Shown one piece after another: positions 20,911 through 33,660 of a stretch of 64,000 nt of DNA; within the stretch, counting starts at the first letter, position 1, and every line of letters starts with the position of its first letter. The notes below the pieces were generated by a model. It had not been told where the DNA came from, made no database searches, and was given only the letters and a program-made list of their open reading frames with translations. Source of the stretch: Manihot esculenta (lineage: Eukaryota > Streptophyta > Magnoliopsida > Malpighiales > Euphorbiaceae); contig NC_035173.2 of NCBI RefSeq assembly GCF_001659605.2, positions 12,764,206 to 12,828,205 on the forward strand, given 5' to 3'. Both the position numbers and the translations under genes were made by a program.

Positions 20911-21251
20911 CTTTCGGGAGAATAGGGGTGGGGGAATCGGGAGATTGGAGTTTGGAGAATGTGGAAAATGGGATGGAGGGGTTCGGCGAAAGGTATGGAG
21001 GGGGTTGGGGTGCTGGCCTGCTGGGTTGGGTTGGGCTGGGTTGGGTTGGGCTGGGTTGGGTTGGGTTCGGTTTTTCGGTTTGATCGGTTATTTAACATGA
21101 TTAAACCGAACCGAACCGAAAACCGAATAATTTTAAATCTACTAACCGAACCAAACCGATCTTTCCGACTAACCGAACCGATAAACCGAATTTAATCGGT
21201 TCGGTTCGGTTTTTCGGTTTAGACCGAGAATTGCTCAGCCCTAAATCTAAA

Positions 21252-21606
21252 TCGATCAAATCGAATCGAATTAAATTGAATTAGGTTAATTCGATTCGAT
21301 TTCTAATTAAAATTAATTCGATTCAATTTTTATAAATATTAAAATTTTAATTTTTGATTTATTTAATTCGATTCAATTTTAAATCCGTCCCATCAAATAC
21401 TCACAGTATAAAATAAAGAAAAATAAAAAAACACAGCCCATAATACAAACTCTAGGATCTAATCGCTCTTCTTTAATTGTTTTATTTTTTTTTCTATTTC
21501 TTTAAAGTGAACACATTTTAATTAAATTAAAAAAATTAATAATTTCATTTAATTAATGAAATAAAAAATTAATATTTTACTAAAAATAGGTGATACTGAG
21601 ATTCAT

Positions 21607-21686
<80 letters not shown>

Positions 21687-22440
21687 CTTAATAAACTTTA
21701 AAGTATTAAAATTAAATAGACCTTGTTTGATATGATTCACTTTTTAAGGAAATAATTTAAATAAATTTTAAAAAATATCTATAATTTTAGAAAAAAATTT
21801 AAATTAAAAAAATTAAAATTTTTATTTTAAAAAAGGAAATCGTTAAAAAAATTAATTTTATTAATTTCTTAATTTTAAATAGAAGAATAAAGTTTTGATA
21901 TTAATTTATTGTAACGTGATTTAAATTTATATCAATAAATATAGGAGTATTCTATTGGTATACATAATAAAATTGGGTACCAAAAACATTAATATATTCT
22001 AATTAATTTTTATTTTTAAAGCTATAATTAAACATTATTTTTATTTTGTAAAAATAAAAATCTTTAATATTTTTATAATGAATAAATTAATCAACGATTT
22101 TTTTAAAAATATTACACTTAAAAAATTATAAAATAAAAAATATATATGTGCTAATTTCAAAAAGATAATTTATTAATTTTTAAAATAAATTAAATTTAAT
22201 TCAAATTTAAGGTAATATTAAATTTTTTTCATTTGATATTAGATTTTTATAAATATTTTTTTTTAAATTAATTTTTGAGGGAGTTAAATTATGTATAAAA
22301 TAATAATAAAATTTATTATTATTAATATTAATAGACTGTTCGTAATTTTTTATCAACCCCTCCACGTGCACCCACTCTCCTTCTCCATCATTTTGATTTT
22401 CTCACTCATAGTTTCCAGCTATCCAACACTTTCTAGGCGG
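21252..22440. other. AT-rich DNA with AT microsatellite, upstream of SnRK2
   Basis: AT-rich spacer with no gene. It contains a perfect AT dinucleotide run at about 21609-21682. The last 150 bp before 22440 become less AT-rich and include CCACGTGCAC at about 22362, with a CACGTG G-box core typical of plant promoters. Confidence 0.55.
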
Positions 22441-22450
22441 GTATATAGAG
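22362..22450 (+). promoter_or_regulatory. Possible SnRK2 promoter elements
   Basis: A G-box core CACGTG within CCACGTGCACCC (about 22362-22373) lies upstream of a TATA-like GTATATAG (about 22441-22448), roughly 180 bp before the ATG at 22627. The spacing allows a leader of about 150 bp. This is inferred from sequence only. Confidence 0.35.
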
Positions 22451-22626
22451 ATATTGATTCGGGTCCCATGGGTAGTTAAAATTTTCAAGGAAGAAAGAGG
22501 AGCTGCATGAGTTGTTCTGTACTCATTTTCAGTAGAACTATAGTTACTCTACTCAGATCATATATTTGATTAGCTCACAAGGATTTCTAGTTTATAGTTT
22601 TAAGAACAGGAAGAAAGGGATAGTGT

Positions 22627-25522
22627 ATGGAGAATATGGATAAATATGAGTTGGTGAAGGATTTGGGAGCTGGGAATTTTGGGGTAGCAAGGCTTTTGCG
22701 GCACAAGGAAACCAAAGAGCTTGTTGCTATGAAATACATCGAGCGAGGTCATAAGGTGCGTTGTCATTTCAGAATTCCTGTTGCTTCTTTTTTTTTTTTT
22801 TTTTTCTGTTTGGTTCCTGGGAAAGTTACTTCTTGGGAAGATTTTCCTTTTGTTTTTGTCTTGTGGGTTTTCCTCGAAATGTTTCATAGTTATATATTGC
22901 TGGAAATTGCAATTTTCATATGATATTTGTTGTTCTGCAAGCTACCCACAAGGAAGATTGAGGATTTTCTTTATATTTATTTATTTATTTTTGTTGTAAC
23001 CTTACAGATAGATGAGAATGTGGCAAGAGAGATCATAAATCACAGATCACTAAGGCACCCAAATATAATCCGTTTCAAGGAGGCAAGTGCATACATTCAT
23101 TTTTCCAAATTGTATGGTATTTGTTCGTTTAGGCTCTGATTCTATTAGATTAATTTGTTAATTATTCTGCAGGTGGTTTTGACTCCCACACATTTAGCCA
23201 TTGTAATGGAGTATGCAGCTGGTGGAGAACTATTTGACAGGATCTGTAGTGCTGGTAGATTTAGTGAAGATGAGGTTAACTCTCTCTCAATCCCATTTAT
23301 TTTTCTTTTTAATTAAGATGAGGTTAACTCTCTCTCAATCCCATTTATTTTCTTTTTAATTCCTATAATTTAGCTAGATTTTTTTTTTCTTAATTGTTCA
23401 GGCTAGATATTTCTTTCAGCAGCTGATCTCTGGTGTGGATTATTGTCACTTCAAGGTATAATCTAATAACAAAGTTATAATTGCAACAAATCTCTCACTT
23501 TGATCTGAGAAATTTTTGCATTTTAAAACTTAATGTGTTTTTGGTGCTTCTTTGGTTGTATAACAGCAAATCTGCCATAGAGATTTGAAACTGGAAAATA
23601 CACTTTTAGATGGAAGTCCTGCCCCTCGCTTAAAAATTTGTGATTTTGGTTACTCTAAGGTTAGCCAATAATTCAAACTTTATTCATTATTACATCAGTA
23701 AGATTCATATATGCTATTTTGCTTTATTTCTTTCCTTTTTCTTTTGATATTTTGCTTTCAAATTGCTGTATGCTGTAGTCATCATTACTGCATTCAAGGC
23801 CAAAATCAACTGTAGGAACTCCAGCATACATAGCGCCAGAAGTTCTTTCTCGACGAGAATATGATGGCAAGGTGAGTTCTCTTGATTTCTCATTTTCCTT
23901 TGCTTAATCAATCTTCTCTATTATGAAAAGTTGCGTATATAGTGAGGTTCAGCTATCTTGAAGGATGTCAATTTTATCTAGCATGCAAACACCCATAAAT
24001 GTCCATGTTAGTATGATGAGTAATGCGAATCCATTTCTCTGTATGAAGATAGTCAAATTTGGCACTTTTGGGGCTTTTGTCATTTTCTAGTGTCAACTTT
24101 AATTCACTCGCAAGTCTTTATTTTTTTGGTCTATCCTGTTGCTTTTTTTAATATATATATATATATATAATTTTACACCATTACCCTCAATTATAACTAC
24201 CTACAGATTGCAGAGGGACAGAATGAGTCATCCTAGTAATTGCTCAATATGGGTTTGTCCTATCTCTTAAATGCATTGCATGTGCAATAGTTTCTTGGAC
24301 ACTTCACTTCCATCTGTTACCCATCCTTTAATTTTATTCTTTAAATTTTGGATGAACAGCTAAGTTATATGACTTGCTTCGAGTTTAGGATTGCTAAGTG
24401 TTGACCAATAGGCCACTAATTATTGAATAGTTTAGATATTTTTCGCTTCAGCTACACTACCAACTTTAGCCAATATAATGAGTTGCAACTTGCAACAACC
24501 ATATTCCTCGCTCTTACAAGCCAGATTAGTTTTTTAAAAGAGCAAAAGAAATATTCTATAATCAACTTGTTTGCCAGGGGTAAAATTTCAGTAATGACAA
24601 TCCAACATCCCCAATTCTTTAATAATAATATTTAAACTAAACCTTTTTACTGTATGGTGAACTAGTCTTGTTTTGAGAATATTTTTTCTGATTCACTTCA
24701 CTTTGACATAAAGTGAAGGAAAAGGTTCATTTAAAATGTAAAATTGTTAACTTCTGTTTTTTTTTTTTCTCTCACCCTTTATGTTTCTTGTGTTTAGTTG
24801 GCAGATGTATGGTCGTGTGGTGTTACACTCTATGTGATGCTTGTGGGAGCATACCCTTTTGAGGATCAGAAGGACCCTAAGAATTTTAGGAAAACAATTC
24901 AGGTCAGTGTATTTCCATCTCTGAGTTTATAAGGATCCATGAGTTCTTTGTTTCTGTAAAATAATTTTCCTCTTTTTCTTCTGCAGAAAATAATGGCTGT
25001 ACAGTACAAAATCCCTGACTACGTTCATGTGTCTCAGGACTGCAGACACCTTCTCTCGCGCATATTTGTTGCAAATCCTGCCAGAGTATGTTTCTTTCTG
25101 GTTTCACATATTGCAATTGAGCGACACAGCACTATTATGTCACCATATGACCACTTGCAAATCAATTCATATTACTTTTCTCGCAGAGAATCACTATTAA
25201 AGAGATCAAAAGCCACCCATGGTTCTTAAAAAGTTTGCCCAAGGAGCTGACAGAATCAAGCCAAGCCATTTATTATCAGAGAGATAACCCAAGCTATTAT
25301 TCTGTTCAAAGTGAGGAGGAGATTATGAAAATTGTCTCCGAGGCAAAAACACGAACTCCAACTTCTGCACCCGTTAAGGGCTTTGGCTGGGGAGGAGCTG
25401 AAGATGAAGAGAATGAAGAAATAGATGAAGAAGTAGATGAAGATGAAGATGAAGATGATGAAGATGAATATGACAAGAGGGTGAAGGAGGCCCAAGCAAG
25501 TGGAGAGTACCAAATCAGTTAA
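22627..25522 (+). CDS. SnRK2: SnRK2-type serine/threonine protein kinase, subclass I
   Basis: Osmotic-stress-activated kinase of the SNF1-related family 2, acting in cytoplasm and nucleus. Nine coding exons could be placed: 22627-22755, 23008-23082, 23173-23274, 23402-23455, 23567-23659, 23779-23871, 24798-24902, 24987-25085 and 25187-25522. Together they give an open frame of 361 residues, normal for the family. Seen: glycine loop GAGNFG (14-19), VAMK lysine (36), HRDLKLEN (from 124), DFG (146-148), activation segment to APE (170-172), the SnRK2 box after the kinase domain, and an Asp/Glu-rich C-terminal tail (about 310-345). The C-terminus lacks the longer ABA-responsive box II of subclass III, and its acidic stretch is Glu/Asp mixed. 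This fits subclass I (SnRK2.4/2.10-like), which is not ABA-activated in studied plants. Intron 2 (23083-23172) uses a GC-AG border. Intron 3 contains a duplicated splice donor. No damage is seen. Confidence 0.95.
23269..23362 (+). repeat. 48-bp tandem duplication spanning the exon 3 donor
   Basis: GATGAGGTTAACTCTCTCTC and the following bases occur at 23269 and again at 23317 with almost no change. Each copy contains exon 3's last codons GATGAG and a GT donor. Use of the second donor would keep frame but meets a TAA (23314-23316) before it, so only the first donor gives a full kinase. Confidence 0.9.
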
Positions 25523-28200
25523 GTGGTGTAGTCTTTGTTTCACTATTACTTAATTAGTAGTGGGATTCTCACTGAACTGCACTTTATGTACAATAATAGG
25601 CAATAGATTACTAGTCTAAAATTTGAATGCTTTAACTTTGTAATTTCTTCTTGTATTGTACCATTTATTTCTCTATGGACTTCAAAAACGTATGAGAAAT
25701 TATGAATGGCAGATTTGCATATTTTCTTAGAAATCAGTGTTTCTAAAGAATTTGCTATTCTAGAGCCTTCTTTGAAATCCAAAAAAATCTATGAAGGCTT
25801 ACATAGAGATGTATGCCTTACCAAAGTAAAGACATCTTGCAAGTTGCAACTAATTGGTATTGTTGAATACCTCAAACAGTCACATGTTCTCACCATTTCT
25901 TGGATTGAGGGTCTGCCGAAGACGCTAAGGTCCTAATTATATGTGAATTATGTTAGTCTTACTTCTAATTGAACGATAAACTAGTTCCACAACTATTCTA
26001 ATTATTAGAAATGATTGTGTACTGAATTATTAAAACTTGAAGATTGTAAGGGCAACTGTTGCAGCAGTAGATCACATTTGAAGGATGAAAATGTAGAGAA
26101 TTTTACTGAACTTTAGAATTGTAGTTGAACTTGTTATAGAAATTACTGTAACAGTAAACTGAATTGATGAATGTAAGCATGAGACATGATTGAATCTTTA
26201 AATGTAAAGTAGAACTTGAAATTGAAATGATTGAATCTCGGGTGGCAGTTGAAATTGAGTTTAATAAACTGAATAAGATTGAAATTGGATCATAGAGCTA
26301 ATTGTTGAACTAAGGAATTCAAATGATGAACTTTGAACTAAGGCATGTTGCTGCCTATCACTTATCTTAGGCTAAAGATTATCTTGGATTTCTGTGTTGC
26401 TTAAGTTTCTACTCCTGAAGGACCCTAGCACCTATATTCATATAAAAATTTGCTTGATGACTGAGTTTCCCGCTTTTACAAACTTCATGATCAAATCTTC
26501 TTCTCCTTAGACTATAAGTATGAAACTCCATTTTTTTGCCCTTGTATGATTATTGTAACTGCTTTCCTTGATGAGAAAAAATAGATTATTGTCTCTTTGG
26601 CCTCATCATCTTTTATCTTTTTATTTAACTACTTGATTTAATGAGGAAGAATAGGTAGTTGCAGTTTTGACTCCACTTCTCTTTTTCATTTGTTTATGAT
26701 TGCTTAGATAGATGGAATAGTGGTTGCATCTTTAACTCAAATTTTCACCCTTCTTTCACGTTATGTTAACACTGGAGCAACTTAGCTTGCTTCTCACCTC
26801 AAGTAACACTATTGACTACACTTTATCAAAAGCATTGCCTCTTGTATTTAGTACATGCCAATTAAATTTAAATAGGTCAGTGTGGGCGTATGAATTCTTA
26901 TAAGTATGAGACTCAGATATTTTCATACTCGGTGAAGAGCGGAGAAAAGGAGACACAATCCTGATGAAAGCAAGGGACAAACAAAAAGACATGATTGGGC
27001 GACCTAACCTTACCAGAAAGTTCACTATCTTTCTTGATTCATAATTCAAGTTTAAATTTGGGATAAGGAGTATGAGAAAAAAATTTCTTAAGTCATAACC
27101 CAATAGTTTAAGGGATAATGGGTATGAGAAAAGAATATCCAAATTTAAATTTTGGATAATGAGTATAAGAAAAGAAAAGTATTAGGTACTCTTCTCGTTT
27201 GGACTTTACCTAAGAACCGGTACCAATCCCTACATTGATTTTTATATCCTGTCTGTCTTTAAGTACTTATTGAAAAATCTATTTTAGGTAAATTGCAATC
27301 TATTTATTACATACACATTGATCATACAAAGTATTCATTTCATATGCATTCATATTCTAAATATACCAAGTTCTACCTTAACTTAATGCGGAGGAGTTAT
27401 CAAGTTGTTTTAATTAATAATGTTTCTACGCTCATTTTATATCATTGATCAATTTATCAAAGAGGGGAACCTAACAATACATAAGTCCTAAGTTCATATT
27501 TAGCACAGCAAAAAAAATCTCACTAGATTTTTAGTATACATTCTTGAAGTCAAATTTTATTATCATCTTACCCTAAAATCATTACTACTTAGTTATTTTC
27601 ATGCCAAAGCGTAAAAGAACTTTCTAAGCATGCATAACCATATCTCTATTATATCAAAGTTGCCTTTGAATTACCAAGTGAGTTACTTAATTTACTAGTT
27701 TAGTTATATGCATTTTAGATGAGATGCATAACCATCCAAAGAAAGGGAAGAAAAAATGAATTAACCAAATCCTAAGCTAAAGAAAGAGGGAGGAGAATAG
27801 AATTAATCTCAATGGCCATAGGAATGGAGAGAGGAGAAAAGAATTAATTTATAAACCCATAAAAAATATTAAAGTTCACTAACTAAACCTAAGTTAATAA
27901 GGCCTTTGCCCCATTACTTTTTGCAAAGAGCCTTCAAGACACTCCAATAGGCCTCCATATTCAAATGCGCTTTCACAATATTCTCTTATCTATTTGTTTG
28001 TAATTGCTTAGATTGATGGAATAGTGATTGCATTTTAACTCAATTTTCCACCCTTTTTTCATGTTATGTTAACACTGGAGTAACTTAGCTTGCTCCTCAC
28101 CTCAAGTAACGCTATTGATTGCACTTTATCAAAAGCTTTGCCTTTTGTATTTAATATATGCCAATTAAATTTAAATCGGTCAATTGGGCACACGAATCGT
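25523..28200. other. SnRK2 3' flank and old repeat DNA
   Basis: The first 150 bp after the SnRK2 stop probably hold the 3' UTR (AAATAATAGG-type AT-rich sequence). Beyond it no gene is recognised. A block of about 200 bp at 26690-26895 recurs in direct orientation at 28000-28200 (shared AACACTGGAG(C/T)AACTTAGCTTGC), 1.3 kb apart. It could be the remains of terminal repeats of an old element or a segmental duplication. Between them lies DNA with repeated GAGTATGAGAAAA-like phrases (26900-27180). Confidence 0.45.
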
Positions 28201-29180
28201 CTATTAACTAGTTAGAGTTTCGTCTTCCTATAACACTACTAGTTAGAGTGTCAGAGAATACCCAACAAACACACATTTAAGAGCCTTAGGGTCCAACTTT
28301 TCCACTGTTCTAGTATGGACAAAACAAACACACCCAAATATTTTTAGTAGAACAATGTATGAATCCCTTCCTTATAGAACCTCCAAATGACTTATAAAAG
28401 CCAAGGGTCTTAAGGGGCATTCAATTGATAAGACAAACAGATATAAGGACTACATCTCCCTAATATGCTTTAGGTAGGTTCATGGCGAAAATAAAAGATC
28501 GAACTACCTCCAATAGATGCTTGTTTTTCTTTTCAGCAACGCCAATTTGTGCACTAGTATAAGGACAACTTGTCTAGTGTACTATCCATTTGGACTCTAA
28601 ATAAGGAAAAAAAATCTACTATCATATATTCTCTTCAATTGTCAGTTCTCGAAATTTTTACCTTAGTATCAAATTGAGTACAAATTATCTTGTGAAATGA
28701 TTGAAAAGAAGAAAAGACATTACTCTTAGCTTTAATCAAATATACCCAAGTCGTTCGAGTGCAACAATCAATAAAAATGACAAACATTGATTATCAAATA
28801 AGGAGACAGTTTGAGTAGGCCTCCAAATATCAGAATGAATAGTCACAAAGGAATTTGGCTTTATAGGAGGTTCTAGTGTGCTTAGCATACTCACAAGTAT
28901 CACAAAATAAAGAACCAAACTGAGTTCTAGCAAATAAACTAGGATAAAAACTTTCTAAGGCAAAAAATGATGGATGTCCTAACCGCCTGTGTTACTATAT
29001 TATTTCATGATTGACATCCTTATTTTCTCCAAAACAGGCTTGAGATATCAGAGAACTTGGATCATCTTCCAACATGTATAAGCTATCATGCAGGCCAATC
29101 CTTTTCCCTGAAAGAAGATCCTGAATAACGTAATGATCAGGAAAGAATTCAATTTTACAGTTAAGAGCTTTGCTGATAGC
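28200..29180 (-). pseudogene. Heavily decayed copia protease-integrase relic
   Basis: The minus strand shows, in broken frames, HSDIWRP within a segment like the copia integrase start (28736-28933, SFVTIHSDIWRPTQTVSLF). Upstream, around 29040-29180, there is a pre-integrase-like stretch (FPDHYVIQDLLSGKRIGLHD). Multiple stops and frameshifts. No LTRs could be tied to it. Confidence 0.55.
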
Positions 29181-29190
29181 ATTGAAGCTA

Positions 29191-29340
29191 GCCAGGACTG
29201 AAAAATGACCAAAAGCTAGACAGAGCTGGAAAATGCCCAGAAACTTGTCAGAACTGGAAAATGACTAGAAGCTAGCCAGGGCTGAAAAATGCTCGAAAGC
29301 TCATCAGGGCTAGAAAATGTCTGAAAGCTTGCCAGTGCTA
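29191..29340. repeat. 28-bp degenerate minisatellite
   Basis: Five consecutive units of exactly 28 bp (29191, 29219, 29247, 29275, 29303) plus a partial sixth. The consensus is close to GCCAGGGCTGGAAAATGCCC plus AGAAAGCT. Units differ by several substitutions but no indels. Confidence 0.9.
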
Positions 29341-29689
29341 GTTGAGGCAAGAGAAAGCACGAAAACTCACCAGGGTGTTATGATATCGCTCAAATCAGTT
29401 TTGGCTAGAAGATGGACAAGATCTTGGACTGGGCTAGTTGGCAAGGCAAGTAAGAAGAAAATGAGGACAGCACGCCTTCAGCTCAGATAGAAACTGACTT
29501 AGTTCAACAGACTAAGGCCGCACGATTTTACTTGGGATAGTGGGTGTGATTTACACTCTAGAATGTGACATATTCCACGACCAGGCCACTAGAAAGGTAT
29601 CTGCAATGCTAACGATCGACTATCAGTCCTAGCTAATAAAATTCTCAAATCATTATCATGATCGGGTATTAAGTTCGGTTCGCTATTTT

Positions 29690-30447
29690 TAATTTATTAT
29701 ATAGCCACAAGGTAATTGTCATTTATGGACAAAAGCAGGTAAAGCGAAGCAAGTATGAAAGGCCAATCCAAATAAGCCATATGCCCTAGATCGTGAAGAT
29801 AACTGTCATCTTCGAACCCAAAGAATGGAAGACTATTGAAGAGACTTTTGATATTACATAATAATAACCCAAAGAAAGCCATGTGCTGACACTCGAAAAC
29901 AGTGTCACGTAACAAGGGTCTGATCAGGTGATACTCGATTCCATTGAGAGAAAAGAAGACTCAGACGCTTCAGGTCTCTGCTCTTTGTCAAGACTCACCC
30001 TTTCCTGGAGAGATCAAGTCTTTATAGAAAGTTACTATCAGCGGCTATGAACTAGCAGATTCCCTTTATGTCTGTAATCACAGGATCTCCGACCAATTAG
30101 CCGGCGAGATCCCTTATCAATGAGTTGACCACATCATTGCTGGATTTCCAAAAAATACTATAATTAACTCCACATTATTACAGTATAAAAGCTAATGATC
30201 ATAGAAATAAAAGTATGTTATTTTTACATAACTACTCTTAAGTTCAGAGCATTATGTTATATTCACCATTCTCTGCAATTTATTGACTTGAGCATCGAAG
30301 TTGCTGTTATAGGCGCCAACCACCTCACGTTCCCTTTCTGGCAGGTTTAGCCAATCACAGCATAGTTTCAATCCGACCAGGCACTGACCACTTCATGTCT
30401 TCTTTCTCGTTGGCCAATCATAATATAGTTTTATTCTAGCGGCATCA
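29690..30447 (+). mobile_element. Gypsy-type LTR relic
   Basis: Similar along its length, in the same orientation, to 47480-48190. Shared blocks include the ATACTATAATTAACT phrase, a TATA box (CAGTATAAAAGCTAATGATC, about 30179-30198), TTGACTTGAGC near 30284 and GGCGCCAACCAC near 30312. The promoter and the TGACTTGAGCGTCGGA-like phrase are typical of LTRs of large plant gypsy elements. No target duplication was found, so the limits are approximate. Confidence 0.5.
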
Positions 30448-31290
30448 ATATGTAACCATCTCAATTTGAAAATTGATATATTATTTCACAAAAATTTAAT
30501 AAAAAATATTATTAATTTATTCCTATTGGCCAAAAATTTGCAATCCTAATTAAGTTAATAAATTTGAACATAATATTTTTATATTAACTAAAAAATAATA
30601 TACTAAATGATAAATATGTAGTGATTATGATACTATTAAATATAATTACAATTTCATCTATTTACAAAAATTACTAAACTTTCATGTGTATTTGTATTTT
30701 TTTAATTATTAATTTTTGAATATCTTTAGAAAGTTTCAAAAAAAAATTAACATCGAAATTTGTAGTAAATTTATTTATATAAATAATTAATTAAATAAGA
30801 AACATAAAATTGTCTATTTTGTAAATATAAAACAATAAAATATTTCATATAAAATTAAATATCTAATTTTTTTAAATTTATCACTACATAAATTTTTTTC
30901 AACAAAAAAAAATGAAATATTTAACCATCCTCAATTTGAAAATTAATATATTATTTATCAAATTTTTAATAAAAAATAATATTAATTTATTTCTATTGGC
31001 AAAAATTTTACAATAATTAGTTAATGAATTTAAACATAATATCTTTTAACCAAGCGTATTTATATTTTTTTAATTTATTTTTAAACTTATTAATTTATTA
31101 ATTCAATTCAACACATATTTTAAAAATTTTTTTATTCTAAATACATTTCTATTTCCAAAACTAATTTAACATATATTTTTCAATTCAACAAATCGGCTCC
31201 TTTTCAGAAGGTACAAACATATTAATACAGAACTCAGAATCAATGTATGACCAATAACTCCATCACACAATTTTGGCAAAGAACAAGCTA
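30448..31290. repeat. AT-rich DNA with a 130-bp direct repeat
   Basis: The block around TCAATTTGAAAATT(G/A)ATATATTATTT at about 30460-30590 recurs in direct orientation at about 30927-31055, separated by about 335 bp of AT-rich DNA. No coding sequence is seen. Confidence 0.6.
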
Positions 31291-33660
31291 AAGGTATCTT
31301 CCAAGAAGTTACTCTACTAAACACCTAACTAAGCAATGTGATTAAAAATATAAATAATCAAGCAATTTCAACTAGAGAATGGCATAAAAAATTTTTGATA
31401 AGTTAACTAAACATGAAGTGAGGAAATCCATATTAGAACACCACAAGATTGAACCTTGATAAGTTACTAAACAAATGGAGAAAAACCAAAATTTTAAGAA
31501 TAAATTTTCGTTATGGAGAAAAATATCACTTATTAACTTCTTCATTTTTTAACTTTTTTCTACATACAAAATAAAGACTATTTGTAGCCAAATATCTCCT
31601 AGTCATATTGGTAAAAGGATTAATTCTAATGTAGGAAGGATTCTGGATCAAACAGTTAAACCTTTCTCGACAAAGATTACGATAAAAATCCTTTTTCTTA
31701 TTGGATTAAGAGAACTCTTTCTCCTTATGGGCTTAATTAATTTAAAATAAGTATAATAAAATACTAAAATAACAAAATGGGTCTAAGTGCATTTTGGCTT
31801 AAATGGGTTATATAGCCAAAATAGGTGCTACACACTCCAAATGAGTTGGAGTTTATGTACTGCAGCTCTTTGCTTTCTTTGGACTCTTTTAGATAATTTT
31901 CAAGTCCTTTGGTTCTTCATGCATTCCAAGCTTGATTATTTCATTGCTTGCTTATTTGTGAAGTATCGTAAACAATCTTTTGTGAATGTTCCCATGCTTT
32001 CCAAATATAGTTTTCATCTCGAATACCTTGCTTCCATCTATGATAATTTAATATTGGGTGATTCAAAAGTTAGTTTCGAGTTTCGTAACTAGTATGTTTA
32101 AAGATTCTTAGAGTTCTCATGTGCCTCAGATTATTGAAAAGTAATGTCTCTCTTGTGCAAGCATCAGCTCCTTCCTCTTTAAGAAAATTCATCCATGAAT
32201 CAATAAGCATAATAGTAAGAAAAGGATCGATATACACATACTCATCTTTGGGCTTCTGTTCTTGAGCAATAATCTCATAAGCAACTTGATTGTTATGGCT
32301 TTGATCTATTGAAGGAGTTTCTATTTCAACTGCTAGAATTTTTTCAACTGCTTGAATTTCTTCAACAGAATGATCCTTTGAATCAGAGTTATAATCAATA
32401 TCAAAATTTTTCTCATATTCAAAGTCTTTAAAATCATCTCCATATTGGTTGTGTTTTTCAACAATTGTAGCAGTAACTTGGATTTCTTGAACTTGATATA
32501 CTAAAGTGCTTTCTATCTCATTTTCTTGCTTTCTTCCATATGATAATTTTTTAATTCAAAATCACTTTCTTTGCTATTTTTAAATTGATCTACATTATTA
32601 TTGGTGGTTCTTTCATTCTCTTTCTGGAGGGCTCTTTCCAAGTTCATCATAAAATCACCAAAATTTTTCGAGTATTTTTGAAAGGATTTATCGAGCCTCC
32701 TACAACCATCTCTTCTTTCTTTACTTTCCATCCTAAAACAAATTTAAAGATAAAAACAAAGGAAAACAAAAGTTGATCATCACATACTTCTTCACGTGTT
32801 TTGCTCACAAGTTGACTTTTACCCTTTGAACTCACCACTCAAGCTTTTTACCTCTCATTTATTCAAATTTTCTTTCAAGAATTTATTTTTTTATATTTGG
32901 TTCTTTCTTTTCTTATTCTTTTTTTTTTTTACAAAACCTTGTGATAAAAAGAAATTGAGAAGCAAACATAATAAATAAAATAATAAATAAGCTACCGAAA
33001 CAAAAAAATGAATTAACTTAATGAAACTAAAATAATACCAACTATAACTATGAAATTGAACAAGATAATAATTAAGATAGCTAAATTAGAATTTATTTAT
33101 GACCTATGCATACCAATTGATGTGGAGCTCCAAATTAACAATGCAATCTAAAATCTCATCACACTATACCCTTAAATACTAAATAAATAAGAGTGTAGAT
33201 AATCGGATATGAAAATAAGAATGGAATCGCCATAAAATTACTAACCTCAATAAGATGTCAATTTTTGATGCAACACAAAATTAAACAAAATTCTCTTCAA
33301 AATTTTATTAACTAAGAAAAATAATATTGTTCATAAAATAAGTTTTAAATTTGTGGCTGCCACTTAGAGGGGTTTTATAGCCTTCTAAACCCTAATCCTA
33401 ATAGTAAAAAGATTAATTCTAATATAAAAAGGATTTTTGATTAAACAGTCAAATATTCCTAAACAATAATTATAATAAAGATTATTTTCTGAATTGGACT
33501 AGGAGAACTCTCTCTCCTTATGAGCTACATAAATTTAGTCATTTAAATTGAATTTAATTAATTTAAAATACGTTTAATAAAATACTAAAATAACAAAATG
33601 AGTCGAAGTCCATTTCAACTTAAATGGATTATAGGGTCAAAATAAGTATTGCACACTCCA
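31290..33660 (-). mobile_element. Old non-autonomous LTR element (tentative)
   Basis: A block at 33380-33660 and one at 31570-31839 are clearly related: both contain AATACTAAAATAACAAAATG and end CACACTCCA. The right LTR probably spans 33118-33660, begins TGATGTGGAGCTCC and on the minus strand has a TATA box (GGCTATAAAACCCC, 33383-33370). Beside it, a weak primer-binding-like TGGTATGCATAG lies at about 33116-33104. A minus-strand gag-like start follows (32731-32513, LDKSFQKYSKNFGDFMMNL). The interior is only about 1.3 kb. The start of the left LTR is unclear. Confidence 0.45.

Larger units (their letters stand above)
19971..21243. mobile_element. Non-autonomous hAT-type element carrying host gene fragments
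   Basis: The 1273-bp element begins TAGGGCTGTGCAATC and ends with the inverse complement of TAGGGCTGAGCAATT. It is flanked by a perfect 8-bp target duplication AATCTAAA (19963-19970 and 21244-21251), the length diagnostic of hAT elements. Both subterminal regions are rich in (A)ACCGAACCG-type repeats. The interior has no transposase. It holds two protein-coding fragments unlike each other (20272-20580 and 20656-20910) and a GGGTTGGGCT tandem stretch near 21024-21070. This is a gene-capturing (Pack-type) element. Confidence 0.88.

Noticed and set aside
19705..21390. Older MITE enclosing the hAT element, based on CGAATCGAATTAA repeats on both sides
   Set aside because: Low-complexity AT-rich similarity only; no ends or target duplication found.
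31787..32092. 101-codon plus-strand ORF with aromatic, hydrophobic composition
   Set aside because: No family motif, antisense to the tentative LTR element, AT-rich neighbourhood; most likely a chance frame.
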